A DNA stretch of 64,000 nt, from contig VXOG01000111.1 of the NCBI GenBank assembly GCA_009840165.1, forward strand, positions 1 to 64,000. Reading direction: 5' to 3'. The notes beneath the pieces are model-generated. The model was not told where the DNA came from. It made no database searches and saw nothing but the letters and a program-made list of their open reading frames with translations. This DNA is from Chloroflexota bacterium. Lineage in GTDB: Bacteria; Chloroflexota; Dehalococcoidia; Lucifugimonadales; UBA3495. How positions within the stretch are numbered: position 1 is the stretch's first letter; each line of letters begins with the position of its first letter. Made by a program: the position numbers and the translations under genes. Positions 50,824 to 58,972 of this stretch are shown piece by piece.

Positions 50824-51522
50824 ATGGACGAAATACAGTTTTTTGGACATACGCCGCCCAGCGTAGCCGGAGAGCCCACGCCGGGCAGGCTGATCGTGAT
50901 CGAAGGCACCGATGGCGTGGGCCGTTCCACGCAGATCGGGATGCTCCAAGAATGGCTGGAAGCCGAAGGCTATGCCGTCACGGTCACGGGTTTCCGTCGC
51001 TCCGAGTTGGCCGCTACGGGCATCAACCGGGCCATGCGGGGCAACACGCTTGACGCCCTTACGTTGAACCTCTTCTACGCGACCGATTTCTGGGACCGGT
51101 TGGAAAAGAGTATTGTTCCGGCGTTGCGGACGGGCATGGTAGCGCTGGTGGACCGCTACATATTCTCCATCATCGCGAGGGCGAGGGTGCGCGGCGTTCC
51201 CGCTCGATGGCTGAACGACGTGTTTGAGTTTGCGGCGGTGCCGGACCGTGTACTCTATATGGATGTGGACGTGGAACAACTGCTTCCCCGGGTGCTGGCG
51301 GTACGACAGCTCGATCATTGGGAGTCGGGCGAAGACTTCCTGCGGGGCCCGGACCTGCACGATAACTTCATCAGGTATCAAAGCGCGCTGCTGGAGGAGT
51401 TCCGTACCCTGGCAGAGGAACATAACTTCGTGACCATAGACGCTCGTGGTAGCGTAGGCGACGTGTTTGAAGCCCTGCAAGCCGAGGTTCGAGAAGCCCT
51501 CAAGGGGATGGGCGACGCCTGA
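50824..51522 (+). CDS. Thymidylate-kinase-like protein with altered P-loop, second of pair
   Basis: The 232-residue paralogue of the preceding kinase has EGTDGVGRST at residues 27-36, so the invariant Walker A Lys is Arg34. It keeps the DR motif (VDRYIFSIIARARVRGV) and the helical lid (REQ-like DHWESGEDFLRGPDLHDNF). The Lys-to-Arg change usually lowers or abolishes phosphotransfer, so it may be a regulatory partner of the first kinase. It starts 48 bases after the first kinase and ends 6 bases from the convergent dehydrogenase gene. Confidence 0.65.
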   Translation: MDEIQFFGHTPPSVAGEPTPGRLIVIEGTDGVGRSTQIGMLQEWLEAEGYAVTVTGFRRSELAATGINRAMRGNTLDALTLNLFYATDFWDRLEKSIVPALRTGMVALVDRYIFSIIARARVRGVPARWLNDVFEFAAVPDRVLYMDVDVEQLLPRVLAVRQLDHWESGEDFLRGPDLHDNFIRYQSALLEEFRTLAEEHNFVTIDARGSVGDVFEALQAEVREALKGMGDA

Positions 51523-51528
51523 ACAGGG

Positions 51529-52671
51529 TTACAGGCCCAACGCGTCAGCCAGCCGGCGGCGGTGGAATTTGGGATCGCCTAGGAATTGGTACAGCGTGCG
51601 CGAGGCGGTGGTGTGCAGGGTTAGGCCATACTCGGTAGTGCTGCCGACGCCAGCGTGTACCTCGTGGGCATGGTTGCAGGCGTTGTAGTAGGCAGCGCTG
51701 CTCACGGTTTTGGCAAGGTGGACGCTGTCAGCGGCTTCCCGTTCGGTGTCCAGCTTCCACAACGCTTCGTAGGTAGTCCATCGCGCTGAGTCCAGTTCGT
51801 TGACCAGGTTGATGATGTGGTCCTGTACCCGCTGGAACCTGCCGATGGGCGTGCCGAACTGGATTCGGGTTCGGCTGTATTCCACAGACATTTCGTACAC
51901 CTGCTGGGAACCCCCGACCTGGTAGGCACACAACAGCGGTATGGCGGTAGCGACGGCCTGCTCCAGGGCCAACCATCCTCCTGAGAACGGGCTGGAGCCG
52001 GGCATGGCACGTCCCGACAAAACCGCCGACTCCCCGATCTGCACTCCATCCAGCCGAACCTCGGCGAGGTTCCACGCAAAACCTTCCAGCTTTCGAATAG
52101 AAACGCCGGGCGCGTCTGCGGGAATCAGCGCGAGTCCTACGTGCTGTCGGTTCTCGGTACGCACGGCGCAGATGAGATCGGTGGCAGCAGCGGCATCGTA
52201 CACGTACACCTTGGTGCCGGATATGCGGTAGCCGTCGCCGTCGGGAGTCGCGATGGCCTGCACGTCTGATTCGTCCCACTGATAATCGGCCTCGGTGATG
52301 GCGAGGGCGATGGTGCGTCGTCCGGCGGCGACGTCGGGAAGCAGAGACCGTTTCTGTTCCTCGGTTCCCGCTTCCAATATGGCCAAGGCGCCCAGGGCCG
52401 CGCTGCTGAGATGGGGGCCTGGCACCGGCCCGCGTCCCAACTCTTCAAAAAGCACTCCGGCATCCGTAAAGGAGCCGCCTTCGCCGCCGTACTCGGTCGG
52501 AATAATAATGCCCAGCCATCCGGTGGCGGCGAGTTTGGACCAGGGTTCTGAGGGGGCGTTCTGGCCCGTGGCGGCCAGTTCCAGCAGCGTCTCCTTCGGG
52601 TATTCGGTGTCCACGAAGCGACGCACCGCCGTTTTCAGCATTTCCTGTTCTTCGGTCAGGGACAAGTCCAT
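51529..52671 (-). CDS. Acyl-CoA dehydrogenase, smaller subunit-type
   Basis: The 380-residue flavoprotein begins MDLSLTEEQEMLKTAVRRFVDTEYP, has the middle region ITEADYQWDES in place of the canonical FAD-binding LTEPxAGSD, and ends HEVHAGVGSTTEYGLTLHTTASRTLYQFLGDPKFHRRRLADALGL. The weak FAD motif suggests one half of a heteromeric dehydrogenase, as known for paired enzymes of steroid and side-chain degradation. The start ATG 52671 has AGGAG about 11 bases upstream. It lies directly downstream of a canonical dehydrogenase gene. Confidence 0.8.
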   Translation of the reverse strand: MDLSLTEEQEMLKTAVRRFVDTEYPKETLLELAATGQNAPSEPWSKLAATGWLGIIIPTEYGGEGGSFTDAGVLFEELGRGPVPGPHLSSAALGALAILEAGTEEQKRSLLPDVAAGRRTIALAITEADYQWDESDVQAIATPDGDGYRISGTKVYVYDAAAATDLICAVRTENRQHVGLALIPADAPGVSIRKLEGFAWNLAEVRLDGVQIGESAVLSGRAMPGSSPFSGGWLALEQAVATAIPLLCAYQVGGSQQVYEMSVEYSRTRIQFGTPIGRFQRVQDHIINLVNELDSARWTTYEALWKLDTEREAADSVHLAKTVSSAAYYNACNHAHEVHAGVGSTTEYGLTLHTTASRTLYQFLGDPKFHRRRLADALGL

Positions 52672-52699
52672 TGCCGGTTTACTCCTGAATTTCGTAGGT

Positions 52700-52727
52700 A
52701 GGGGCGACTCATGAGTCGCCCCTACGA
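52700..52727. terminator. GGGGCGACTC palindrome between dehydrogenase genes
   Basis: GTAGGGGCGACTC and GAGTCGCCCCTAC are perfect arms around AT, in the 76-base gap between the two same-strand genes. It may attenuate or process the transcript. Confidence 0.5.
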
Positions 52728-52747
52728 CAGTCACGTAATGTGGCGGT

Positions 52748-53980
52748 CTATGCCAACGCGCCAGCGCGCTCCCGTTGCTGACGACCGATGCCGATGCGGC
52801 GGGACATGATCACCTTCTGGATGTCAGTGGTACCGCCAGGATGCAGGGCAATGATGGCCGCGCGCTGGTGGGCTTCGATATGCCCTTCACCGGCACCCCA
52901 CTGCGAGTCCTTAGTCAGTGCCGCAGGACCGAGGATGTCGAGAATTCCGGTGGCAATTCGCAGGCCCGACATCTTACGGAAGTACGACGCTTGCGGGCCT
53001 TCGTAGGTGATATGCGCGCCGCTGTGCCGCATCCAGTAGTTGCGCATCTGGAACAGCCGACCGATCTCGGCGTCAATGTAGATGTCGATGAGCCGTTCGC
53101 GGACGTCCGGATCCTTGCTCAAAGGCTCCCCGCGGCGGTTGTTGGCTTGACAGTAGTCGAAGATACGGTCAACGATCCAGTTGCGGCCAATTTTGCCGCC
53201 AGTGCCGTGCTCCAGTTCCAGGTGGGTGGTGGCGACTTTCCAGCCCTCGTTCTCGCCACCGATCAGGTTACGGGCCGGCACCCGGACGTTGTCGAAATAG
53301 ACGATGTTCTTGACGCCGGAACCGGCGCCGGACTCGCCGGCCGACGACAGCAGGTCCATGGGAAACACGCTGATGCCAGGCAGGTCGGATGGGACCATGA
53401 ACCAGCTCAGGTTGTGGTGGCGGTCGCCCTCAGGATCGGTGCAGGTGATGGTCCACATGTAATCGGAGCCGTGGGCGCTGCCGACGTACACCTTCTGCCC
53501 GTTGATGACGTAATCGTCGCCGTCGCGCCGGGCGGCGGTCTTGGCATTGGCGAGGTCGGAGCCGGCCTCCGGTTCGGTGAGGAGCTGCCAAGTACGGATT
53601 TCGCCCTTGAAAATCTTGGGTAGGAATTCCTGCTTCTGCTCTTCCGAACCCCACACCAGTATCGAATTTCCGCCCAAGCGTCCGCCGGAGTCATAGTAGG
53701 GCGGCAGCGACAGGTTGTAGCCGTCGATTTCTTCTTCCAGCACTACCGAGTGATCGACTGTCAATCCGCCGCCGCCGTACTCCTCGGGCGCCGTGGGCCA
53801 CAGCCAGCCTTTCTCACCCAACTTGCGCCCCAGGTCGCGGCGCAGTTGGTACTGCTCATAGGTCAAGTCAATGGAATCGGCAGGATGCTCGATGCCGGTC
53901 GGGATGTTCTCGCGCAGCCATCCCTGCACCTCGGTGCGGAACGCCTCCTGCTCAGCGGTATAACGGGGTTCAAAGTCCAT
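52748..53980 (-). CDS. Acyl-CoA dehydrogenase, larger subunit-type
   Basis: The 410-residue enzyme has the family regions PEEYGGGGLTVDHSVVLEEE, LTEPEAGSDLANAKTAARRDGDDYVINGQKVYVGSA (FAD/substrate motif) and HPGGTTDIQKVIMSRRIGIGR at the C-terminus. The usual catalytic-Glu segment (YEGT in medium-chain enzymes) reads HPGGT, so the base may come from another site or from the partner subunit. It oxidises an acyl-CoA, passing electrons to ETF. It probably pairs with the product of the downstream smaller gene. Confidence 0.85.
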   Translation of the reverse strand: MDFEPRYTAEQEAFRTEVQGWLRENIPTGIEHPADSIDLTYEQYQLRRDLGRKLGEKGWLWPTAPEEYGGGGLTVDHSVVLEEEIDGYNLSLPPYYDSGGRLGGNSILVWGSEEQKQEFLPKIFKGEIRTWQLLTEPEAGSDLANAKTAARRDGDDYVINGQKVYVGSAHGSDYMWTITCTDPEGDRHHNLSWFMVPSDLPGISVFPMDLLSSAGESGAGSGVKNIVYFDNVRVPARNLIGGENEGWKVATTHLELEHGTGGKIGRNWIVDRIFDYCQANNRRGEPLSKDPDVRERLIDIYIDAEIGRLFQMRNYWMRHSGAHITYEGPQASYFRKMSGLRIATGILDILGPAALTKDSQWGAGEGHIEAHQRAAIIALHPGGTTDIQKVIMSRRIGIGRQQRERAGALA

Positions 53981-54077
53981 GATGCGCCTCGCGGCCGGCC
54001 ACAGCCGGCGTTATGCTTGCGTAAATTCAAGGCGCAATTATGCCCTATGGGGCGGGGAGGGGCAACCGTACGAGACC

Positions 54078-55640
54078 CTACCGGCTACGCAGCGCCCGCC
54101 CCGGTAGCGCTCCCGTGTGCTGGCCGTTGTCGATGACGAGGGCGCCGTTGACGGCCACGTAGTCTATACCGAGCGGGAATTGAACCGGGTCGTCGAAGGT
54201 GGCCGGCGTATCCACCGTTTGGGGGTCGAACAGGACCAAGTCCGCCTTTGCGCCGTCTCGTATTACGCCGCGGTCGGTCAGGCCGAGACGTTGGGCCGGC
54301 GCGCCGGTCATCTTGCGGATGGCGCTTTCCAACGAGAATAGCCCCTCGCCGCGCACGAATTGGGCCAGCACGTAGGGATAGGTGCCATAGGTGCGAGGGT
54401 TGGGCCGGCCACCGGTCAGGATGGCGTCGGTGCCGATCATCTGGGCCGGGTGGGACGCGATTTCGCGGATGTTTTCCAGGTTGCCGGTGCGGGCCACGAA
54501 CGCCACCTGCAAGTCCTCTTCCAGCAGCAGATCGCAGACGGCGTCCACCATTCGACCGCCGCGATGCAGAGCCAGTTCTTCCAGGGAGCGGCCTTCCCAC
54601 TCCTTGTTCTTGTCCGAGGCGATGTGCGCGAAGATGTAGTTGTCCAGCGTCTGGCCTCCCCATTGGGGTTCCACGGCCTGCACCATCAGAGCGCGAACAT
54701 CGGGATCAGCGATGCGGTTCAACAGGGCCTGCGGTCCGCCGGCGTGGACCCAATAGGGCAGCAGGGAGTGCAGAATGGTGCTTGCCGCCGGGTACGGGTA
54801 TTGGTCGTAGGTGACGTCCTGGCCCCGGTTGCGCGCGTCGTCCACCAGCGCCGTCATCTGTGTTCCCAGGCCGGCGACCGGGCTGTGGTAATGCGAGATA
54901 TGCACCGGCGCGCCGGAACGCCGGCCGATTTCTACTGCTTCACGGAATGGGTCAAGCAACCGGTCGCCCAGCGTGTAGCGGGAGTGGGTGCAATAGAAGC
55001 CACCCTCCTCAGCGGCGACAGTGGCGATGGCCGCGAGCTCATCCGTGTTGCTGTACGCGCCGGGAGCATAGGTGAGCCCGGTAGTGAATCCGAAGGCTCC
55101 GTCGCGCATACCCTGACGGGTAAGCTCCTGCATCTGGGACAGTTCGGCGTCGGTGGGCAGGCGCGACGACCAACCCATGACGGCGACCCTGATTGCGGCA
55201 TGGGGCACGAAGTGGAACACGTTGCAGGACGAGTTGCCGTCGAACAGCGCCAGGAAATCGGCAACGCTGCTCCACCGCACGCCATCCGGCGCGGTCCCGT
55301 TCACTGCGGCCAAGTACACCAACAACTGTTCCAGCGCGCGGGGCGTGGTGGGAGCATAGGACAACCCGTCCATACCCAAGCCTTCCGTGGTGACTCCCTG
55401 TCGGATTTTGGCGTCGTGGTTGGGTTCGGTGAGCAGTTTCAGGTCGGAATGGGAGTGCATGTCAATGAAGCCTGGGCAGATGACATAACGGCTCGCTTCA
55501 ATAACGCGGCCGGCTGCCACAGCGGATACATCACCCGTAATTACCTGTATCGAGTCCCCGGTAACGGCTACGCTGCCACGGAACCCGTTAGAACCCGTGC
55601 CGTCAATGATAGTTCCGTTGGCAAACAGCAAGTCAACCAT
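54078..55640 (-). CDS. N-acyl-D-amino-acid deacylase-like amidohydrolase
   Basis: The 520-residue protein has the amidohydrolase start DLLFANGTIIDGTGSNGF, the metal site PGFIDMHSHSD (His62, His64), VTTEGLGMDGLSYAP, HISHYHSP, and a C-terminal ADLVLFDPQTVDTPATFDDPVQFPLGIDYVAVNGALV. D-aminoacylases carry a Cys metal ligand in a GNCG segment; here it is GMDG, so the metal ligand may be Asp or the protein belongs to a sister subfamily. It probably hydrolyses an N-acyl or cyclic amide. It is a single minus-strand gene divergent from the SufT-like gene. Confidence 0.78.
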   Translation of the reverse strand: MVDLLFANGTIIDGTGSNGFRGSVAVTGDSIQVITGDVSAVAAGRVIEASRYVICPGFIDMHSHSDLKLLTEPNHDAKIRQGVTTEGLGMDGLSYAPTTPRALEQLLVYLAAVNGTAPDGVRWSSVADFLALFDGNSSCNVFHFVPHAAIRVAVMGWSSRLPTDAELSQMQELTRQGMRDGAFGFTTGLTYAPGAYSNTDELAAIATVAAEEGGFYCTHSRYTLGDRLLDPFREAVEIGRRSGAPVHISHYHSPVAGLGTQMTALVDDARNRGQDVTYDQYPYPAASTILHSLLPYWVHAGGPQALLNRIADPDVRALMVQAVEPQWGGQTLDNYIFAHIASDKNKEWEGRSLEELALHRGGRMVDAVCDLLLEEDLQVAFVARTGNLENIREIASHPAQMIGTDAILTGGRPNPRTYGTYPYVLAQFVRGEGLFSLESAIRKMTGAPAQRLGLTDRGVIRDGAKADLVLFDPQTVDTPATFDDPVQFPLGIDYVAVNGALVIDNGQHTGALPGRALRSR

Positions 55641-55774
55641 GATCCAGCTCCTGATTGCGCCTCATTTTGCACCGGCATGATACACCGCCAACAGGAAGAT
55701 TCCCATGCGCACCCCGAAGGGACGGGATTTCGGATATAATGACTTATCACATCGCGAAACGCAGGAGGCCCAAA

Positions 55775-56083
55775 ATGCCGGCGACGGTCGATAGAGAAGA
55801 AGTTTACGAAGCCCTCAGAACCGTGTATGACCCGGAAATTCCGGTCAACGTCGTGGACCTCGGCCTGATTTACGACGTACAGGTAAGCGACGCCAACGAT
55901 GTTTTCGTACAGATGACACTCACCTTCCCCGGCTGCGGGATGGGCCCCCATATCGCGCAGCAGGCCGAATGGGCGGTGCAGGACGTGGAAGGCGTCGAGG
56001 AAGTCAACATCGAATTGACCTTCGATCCGCCCTGGTCGCCCGACCTGATCAGCGAAGAAGCCCGCAATATGCTGGGCATCTAA
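55775..56083 (+). CDS. MIP18/SufT (DUF59) family protein
   Basis: The 102-residue protein has the whole DUF59 domain: DREEVYEALRTVYDPEIPVNVVDLGLIYDVQV with the conserved DPEIPVNVVDLGLIY, then MTLTFPGCGMGPHIAQQAEWAVQDVEGVEEVNIELTFDPPWSPDLISEEARNMLG. Members act in iron-sulfur cluster assembly, some through the conserved Cys. AGGAGG lies 8 bases before ATG 55775. It is next to an Mrp-type ATPase gene, a common pairing (often fused in other bacteria). Confidence 0.85.
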   Translation: MPATVDREEVYEALRTVYDPEIPVNVVDLGLIYDVQVSDANDVFVQMTLTFPGCGMGPHIAQQAEWAVQDVEGVEEVNIELTFDPPWSPDLISEEARNMLGI

Positions 56084-56137
56084 GCAGCGCCGCTATACTC
56101 TATAAAAAGATAAAAAGCCGGATTCCATGACGTGATC

Positions 56138-56164
56138 TGGATTCCGGCGAAAGCCGGAATGACG
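56138..56164. repeat. REP-like palindrome, copy 3
   Basis: CTGGATTCCGGC GAAA GCCGGAATGACG in the 109-base gap before the Mrp gene, preceded by a degenerate half-copy at about 56116. Confidence 0.65.
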
Positions 56165-56192
56165 CAAACCGCACCCGGAGACCGAAGGCACG

Positions 56193-57014
56193 ATGGCAAC
56201 CCCACAGCAGCCCAACGCGCAGCAAAACGCCCGTTTGCAACAGATACGCCGCCAATGGGAGCAGAAGCGTCAGATAACCGATCGCCTGGCGTCGGTACGC
56301 ACCAAGATCGGAGTTTATAGTGGCAAAGGTGGAGTGGGCAAAACCACCGTCGCCTGCAACTTGGCAACGACTCTGGCCACCCAGGGCGAACGGGTCGGGC
56401 TGCTGGACGTGGATATCGACTGTCCGAATGTCACCCGAGTTATGGGCATCCTGGATAAGCCGGACTACCGGGAAGGGCAGATCACTCCCGCCCAAGGGCA
56501 CGGGGTCAAGGTGGTTTCGATGGCGTTCTTCCAGGAGAACGAGGACGAGGCCATCATCTGGCGCGGGCCGATGATTCACAACGCCATCAACCAGTTCTTA
56601 CAGGCGACAGACTGGGGCGAACTGGATTACCTGATCATCGACCTGCCGCCGGGCACCTCGGACTCACCGTTGACGGTAATGCAGACCCTGCCGATGGATG
56701 GGTTTATCGTGGTCAGCACGCCGCAGGATCTGGCGATAATTGACGCCAAGCGCTGCATCAACATGATCCGCAAGCTAAACCTGAACGTGGTTGGCGTGGT
56801 GGAAAACTACTGCGGCGAGATTTTTGGCGAAGGCGCGGGGAGGCAGTTGGCGGAGGACATTGACGCGCCGTTCCTGGGCAGCATGTCGTTGCGTCCATCC
56901 TACCGCGATACCAGCCAGCCTACCGTGCTGCTAGACTCCACCGTAGGAGCGGAATACGCCACGGTAGCCGACCAGCTGCGCGGGAGCCTGAGAGCCCACG
57001 GACTGGAAGCCTGA
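56193..57014 (+). CDS. Mrp/NBP35-type ATPase without CxxC
   Basis: The 273-residue P-loop protein has the deviant Walker A of this family, YSGKGGVGKTTVACNLA (about 49-65), and DVDIDCPNVTRVMGI, IIDLPPGTSDSPLTVMQ and VVENYCGEIFGEG. Mrp/ApbC proteins carry and transfer iron-sulfur clusters through a conserved C-terminal CPxC; here the segment after VVEN is shortened and only one Cys remains, so the usual scaffold site is missing. It follows the SufT-like gene, from which it is separated by a REP-like element. Confidence 0.82.
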   Translation: MATPQQPNAQQNARLQQIRRQWEQKRQITDRLASVRTKIGVYSGKGGVGKTTVACNLATTLATQGERVGLLDVDIDCPNVTRVMGILDKPDYREGQITPAQGHGVKVVSMAFFQENEDEAIIWRGPMIHNAINQFLQATDWGELDYLIIDLPPGTSDSPLTVMQTLPMDGFIVVSTPQDLAIIDAKRCINMIRKLNLNVVGVVENYCGEIFGEGAGRQLAEDIDAPFLGSMSLRPSYRDTSQPTVLLDSTVGAEYATVADQLRGSLRAHGLEA

Positions 57015-57018
57015 CCGG

Positions 57019-58884
57019 CTACGAGGCTTCGCGTTCCAAGCCTTCCGACAGCGCCAACGCTTGCCTCGAACCGCCGGCAAGCGCCAAATCTTCATAGCTG
57101 CCGGCTTCGCCGGCCCAATGCATTTTCAGCAACGCTGAAACTTCTTGCTGCATGGCCTCGTGGGCAAATGGATTCAGTTCGCCCATCTGACGGAACTTCC
57201 GGTAGCGATGCTTTAAGAGTTTCCCGGTCGAGACGCGATTGATCTCCGCCAGGTGCCTGTAGATGGAGTACTCCAAGTCGGTGGCAGACTGACGTGGATC
57301 AAGATGGGATCCGCCGCCGGGTTCGGGCACAATCTGATCGATGATGCCCAGTTCCTGGCAATCTCGTGCAGTCATCATCAGAACCTCGGCGGCTTCCCGG
57401 GTGAGGTAGCGCTCACGGGAAGGACCTCCGACCGTATGGTGTAGCGAAATGGGAGAATAGATCGCGTACTGCTGCATGAGTATGCGGTCGGACAGGCTCA
57501 TGGCCAACGCGGCTTCGTTGCCAGCCTCGCCGATGATCACCGACACCATAGGGATGGGCGCATTCAACATCATGGAGAGGTTCATCGCGATGGCATTGCC
57601 GACACCTTGCTCCTCAGACTCCAGCCGGGGATCCGCCCCCTGCGAATCGATCAGGGCCAGCAAGGGCAAGCTGAAACGGGCCGCTAGGCGCATCAACCGT
57701 TGCGCCTTTCTCAGTCCTTCGGGGCGGACGTGGTAGCGTCCTCCGTCCAAGTCTCCCGCATGGGTTCTCTGTTGACCGATGGCGACTACGGGATGGCCGC
57801 GCAGCGCGCCCAGGCCGCCCACCACAGAACGGTCGTCTCCGCTCACCCGGTCGCCGAAGAGCTCAAAGAAGTCGTCAAGGATGTGCCGCATGTAGTAAAG
57901 CGCGTCGGGCCGTTCGTCGTGTGTAGCAGCCGCCAGGGATTCCCAGGTTTCGGTATCCTCCACCGGAGGAGCCTGGAGTCTGGATATGGCGCGACGTCCG
58001 AGCTTGATGCCCTCGGGTTCAACCAGAAGGTCCAGCAGTTTTCCCAACCGATCGCGCAGGCTTTCGCGGTCCACCACATTGTCCAGCAGACCGCAGCGTA
58101 GATGGTACTCCGCAGTATGGACATCAACCGGCAATTGGCGCCCGGTGGCTTCAATCATGGTTCTGATGGGAGACAGTCCTACCACCGAGCCGGGCTCGGC
58201 GATGATGATGTCGGCCAAATTGGCGAAGCTGGCGTAGGCCTGACCGGTGGATGGGTTGGCCAACACCGCGATGAAAGGCACGCCCGATTCGCGCAGACGA
58301 TTGACGGCGGTAACCGTTTTCGCCATTTGCATCAACGAAAGAACGCCTTCCTGAGTACGGGCACCGCCGCCGGTGACGACGGCGACCATCGGCAGGCCTC
58401 GTCGCGCGGCCAATTCAAAGGCCAAGGCGACTTTTTCACCCACCACGCTGCTCATGCTGCCGCCCATGAATCCGTAATCCAGGACGGTCAGGACAACGCT
58501 CCTGCCGGCGATACGGCAGGTTCCCGTCACCGCCGCCTCAGTCAAGCCGGTGCGGTCCTGATTTTTCGTCAACTCAACGTCGTACTCAGTAGGATTTGAC
58601 TGGCGGCGGTTAGAAAAAGCGAGAGGAGCCAAAGAACTCACGTAGCGATTATGCTCGCGAAAACTGCGCCGATCCGCGATCATCTCGATCCGTTGGCGCG
58701 CCGACAGCGTGTAGTGGAATCGGCAAAAGGGGCAGACGCGATATTCCAGATACGCCCTGGAATCGCTGATCGGTTCGTGGCAGAACAGACAGTGGTCGTG
58801 CGTCGCCGACAGGTACACCTCCGCCAACTCATCGCCGTCGCCGAAGAGATGTACCAGAAAGTTCGTCAGGTTGCGAACCGACAC
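57019..58884 (-). CDS. accDA: Acetyl-CoA carboxylase carboxyltransferase, fused beta-alpha
   Basis: The 621-residue chain fuses AccD-like (1-290) and AccA-like (315-600) carboxyltransferase halves. The N-terminal zinc ribbon has Cys32, Cys35, Cys51 and Cys54. AccD features include GFMGGSMSSVVGEKVALAFELAARRGLPMVAVVTGGGARTQEG; AccA features include GGLGALRGHPVVAIGQQR, GLRKAQRLMRLAARFSLPLLALIDSQGADP and IIGEAGNEAALAMSLSDRILM. It would transfer carboxyl from carboxybiotin to acetyl-CoA; biotin carboxylase and carrier genes are not in this window. GTG 58884 follows GGGGGAG. Confidence 0.88.
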   Translation of the reverse strand: MSVRNLTNFLVHLFGDGDELAEVYLSATHDHCLFCHEPISDSRAYLEYRVCPFCRFHYTLSARQRIEMIADRRSFREHNRYVSSLAPLAFSNRRQSNPTEYDVELTKNQDRTGLTEAAVTGTCRIAGRSVVLTVLDYGFMGGSMSSVVGEKVALAFELAARRGLPMVAVVTGGGARTQEGVLSLMQMAKTVTAVNRLRESGVPFIAVLANPSTGQAYASFANLADIIIAEPGSVVGLSPIRTMIEATGRQLPVDVHTAEYHLRCGLLDNVVDRESLRDRLGKLLDLLVEPEGIKLGRRAISRLQAPPVEDTETWESLAAATHDERPDALYYMRHILDDFFELFGDRVSGDDRSVVGGLGALRGHPVVAIGQQRTHAGDLDGGRYHVRPEGLRKAQRLMRLAARFSLPLLALIDSQGADPRLESEEQGVGNAIAMNLSMMLNAPIPMVSVIIGEAGNEAALAMSLSDRILMQQYAIYSPISLHHTVGGPSRERYLTREAAEVLMMTARDCQELGIIDQIVPEPGGGSHLDPRQSATDLEYSIYRHLAEINRVSTGKLLKHRYRKFRQMGELNPFAHEAMQQEVSALLKMHWAGEAGSYEDLALAGGSRQALALSEGLEREAS

Positions 58885-58934
58885 TTACTCCCCCTCAGTA
58901 CTCGGAAACTGGTTAGGACGGGCCATGCTGTCTA

Positions 58935-58963
58935 TTTATAATGCGGGCGATCGTTCCGCTAAA
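58935..58963 (-). promoter_or_regulatory. Possible promoter of accDA
   Basis: On the minus strand TTTAGC and TATAAA with a 17-base spacer, about 51 bases before the accDA start. Confidence 0.3.
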
Positions 58964-58972
58964 GGTAGGAAT

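Noticed and set aside
54360..55739. A 459-residue open frame on the plus strand opposite the amidohydrolase
   Set aside because: It is antisense to a gene with clear metal-site motifs and matches no family.
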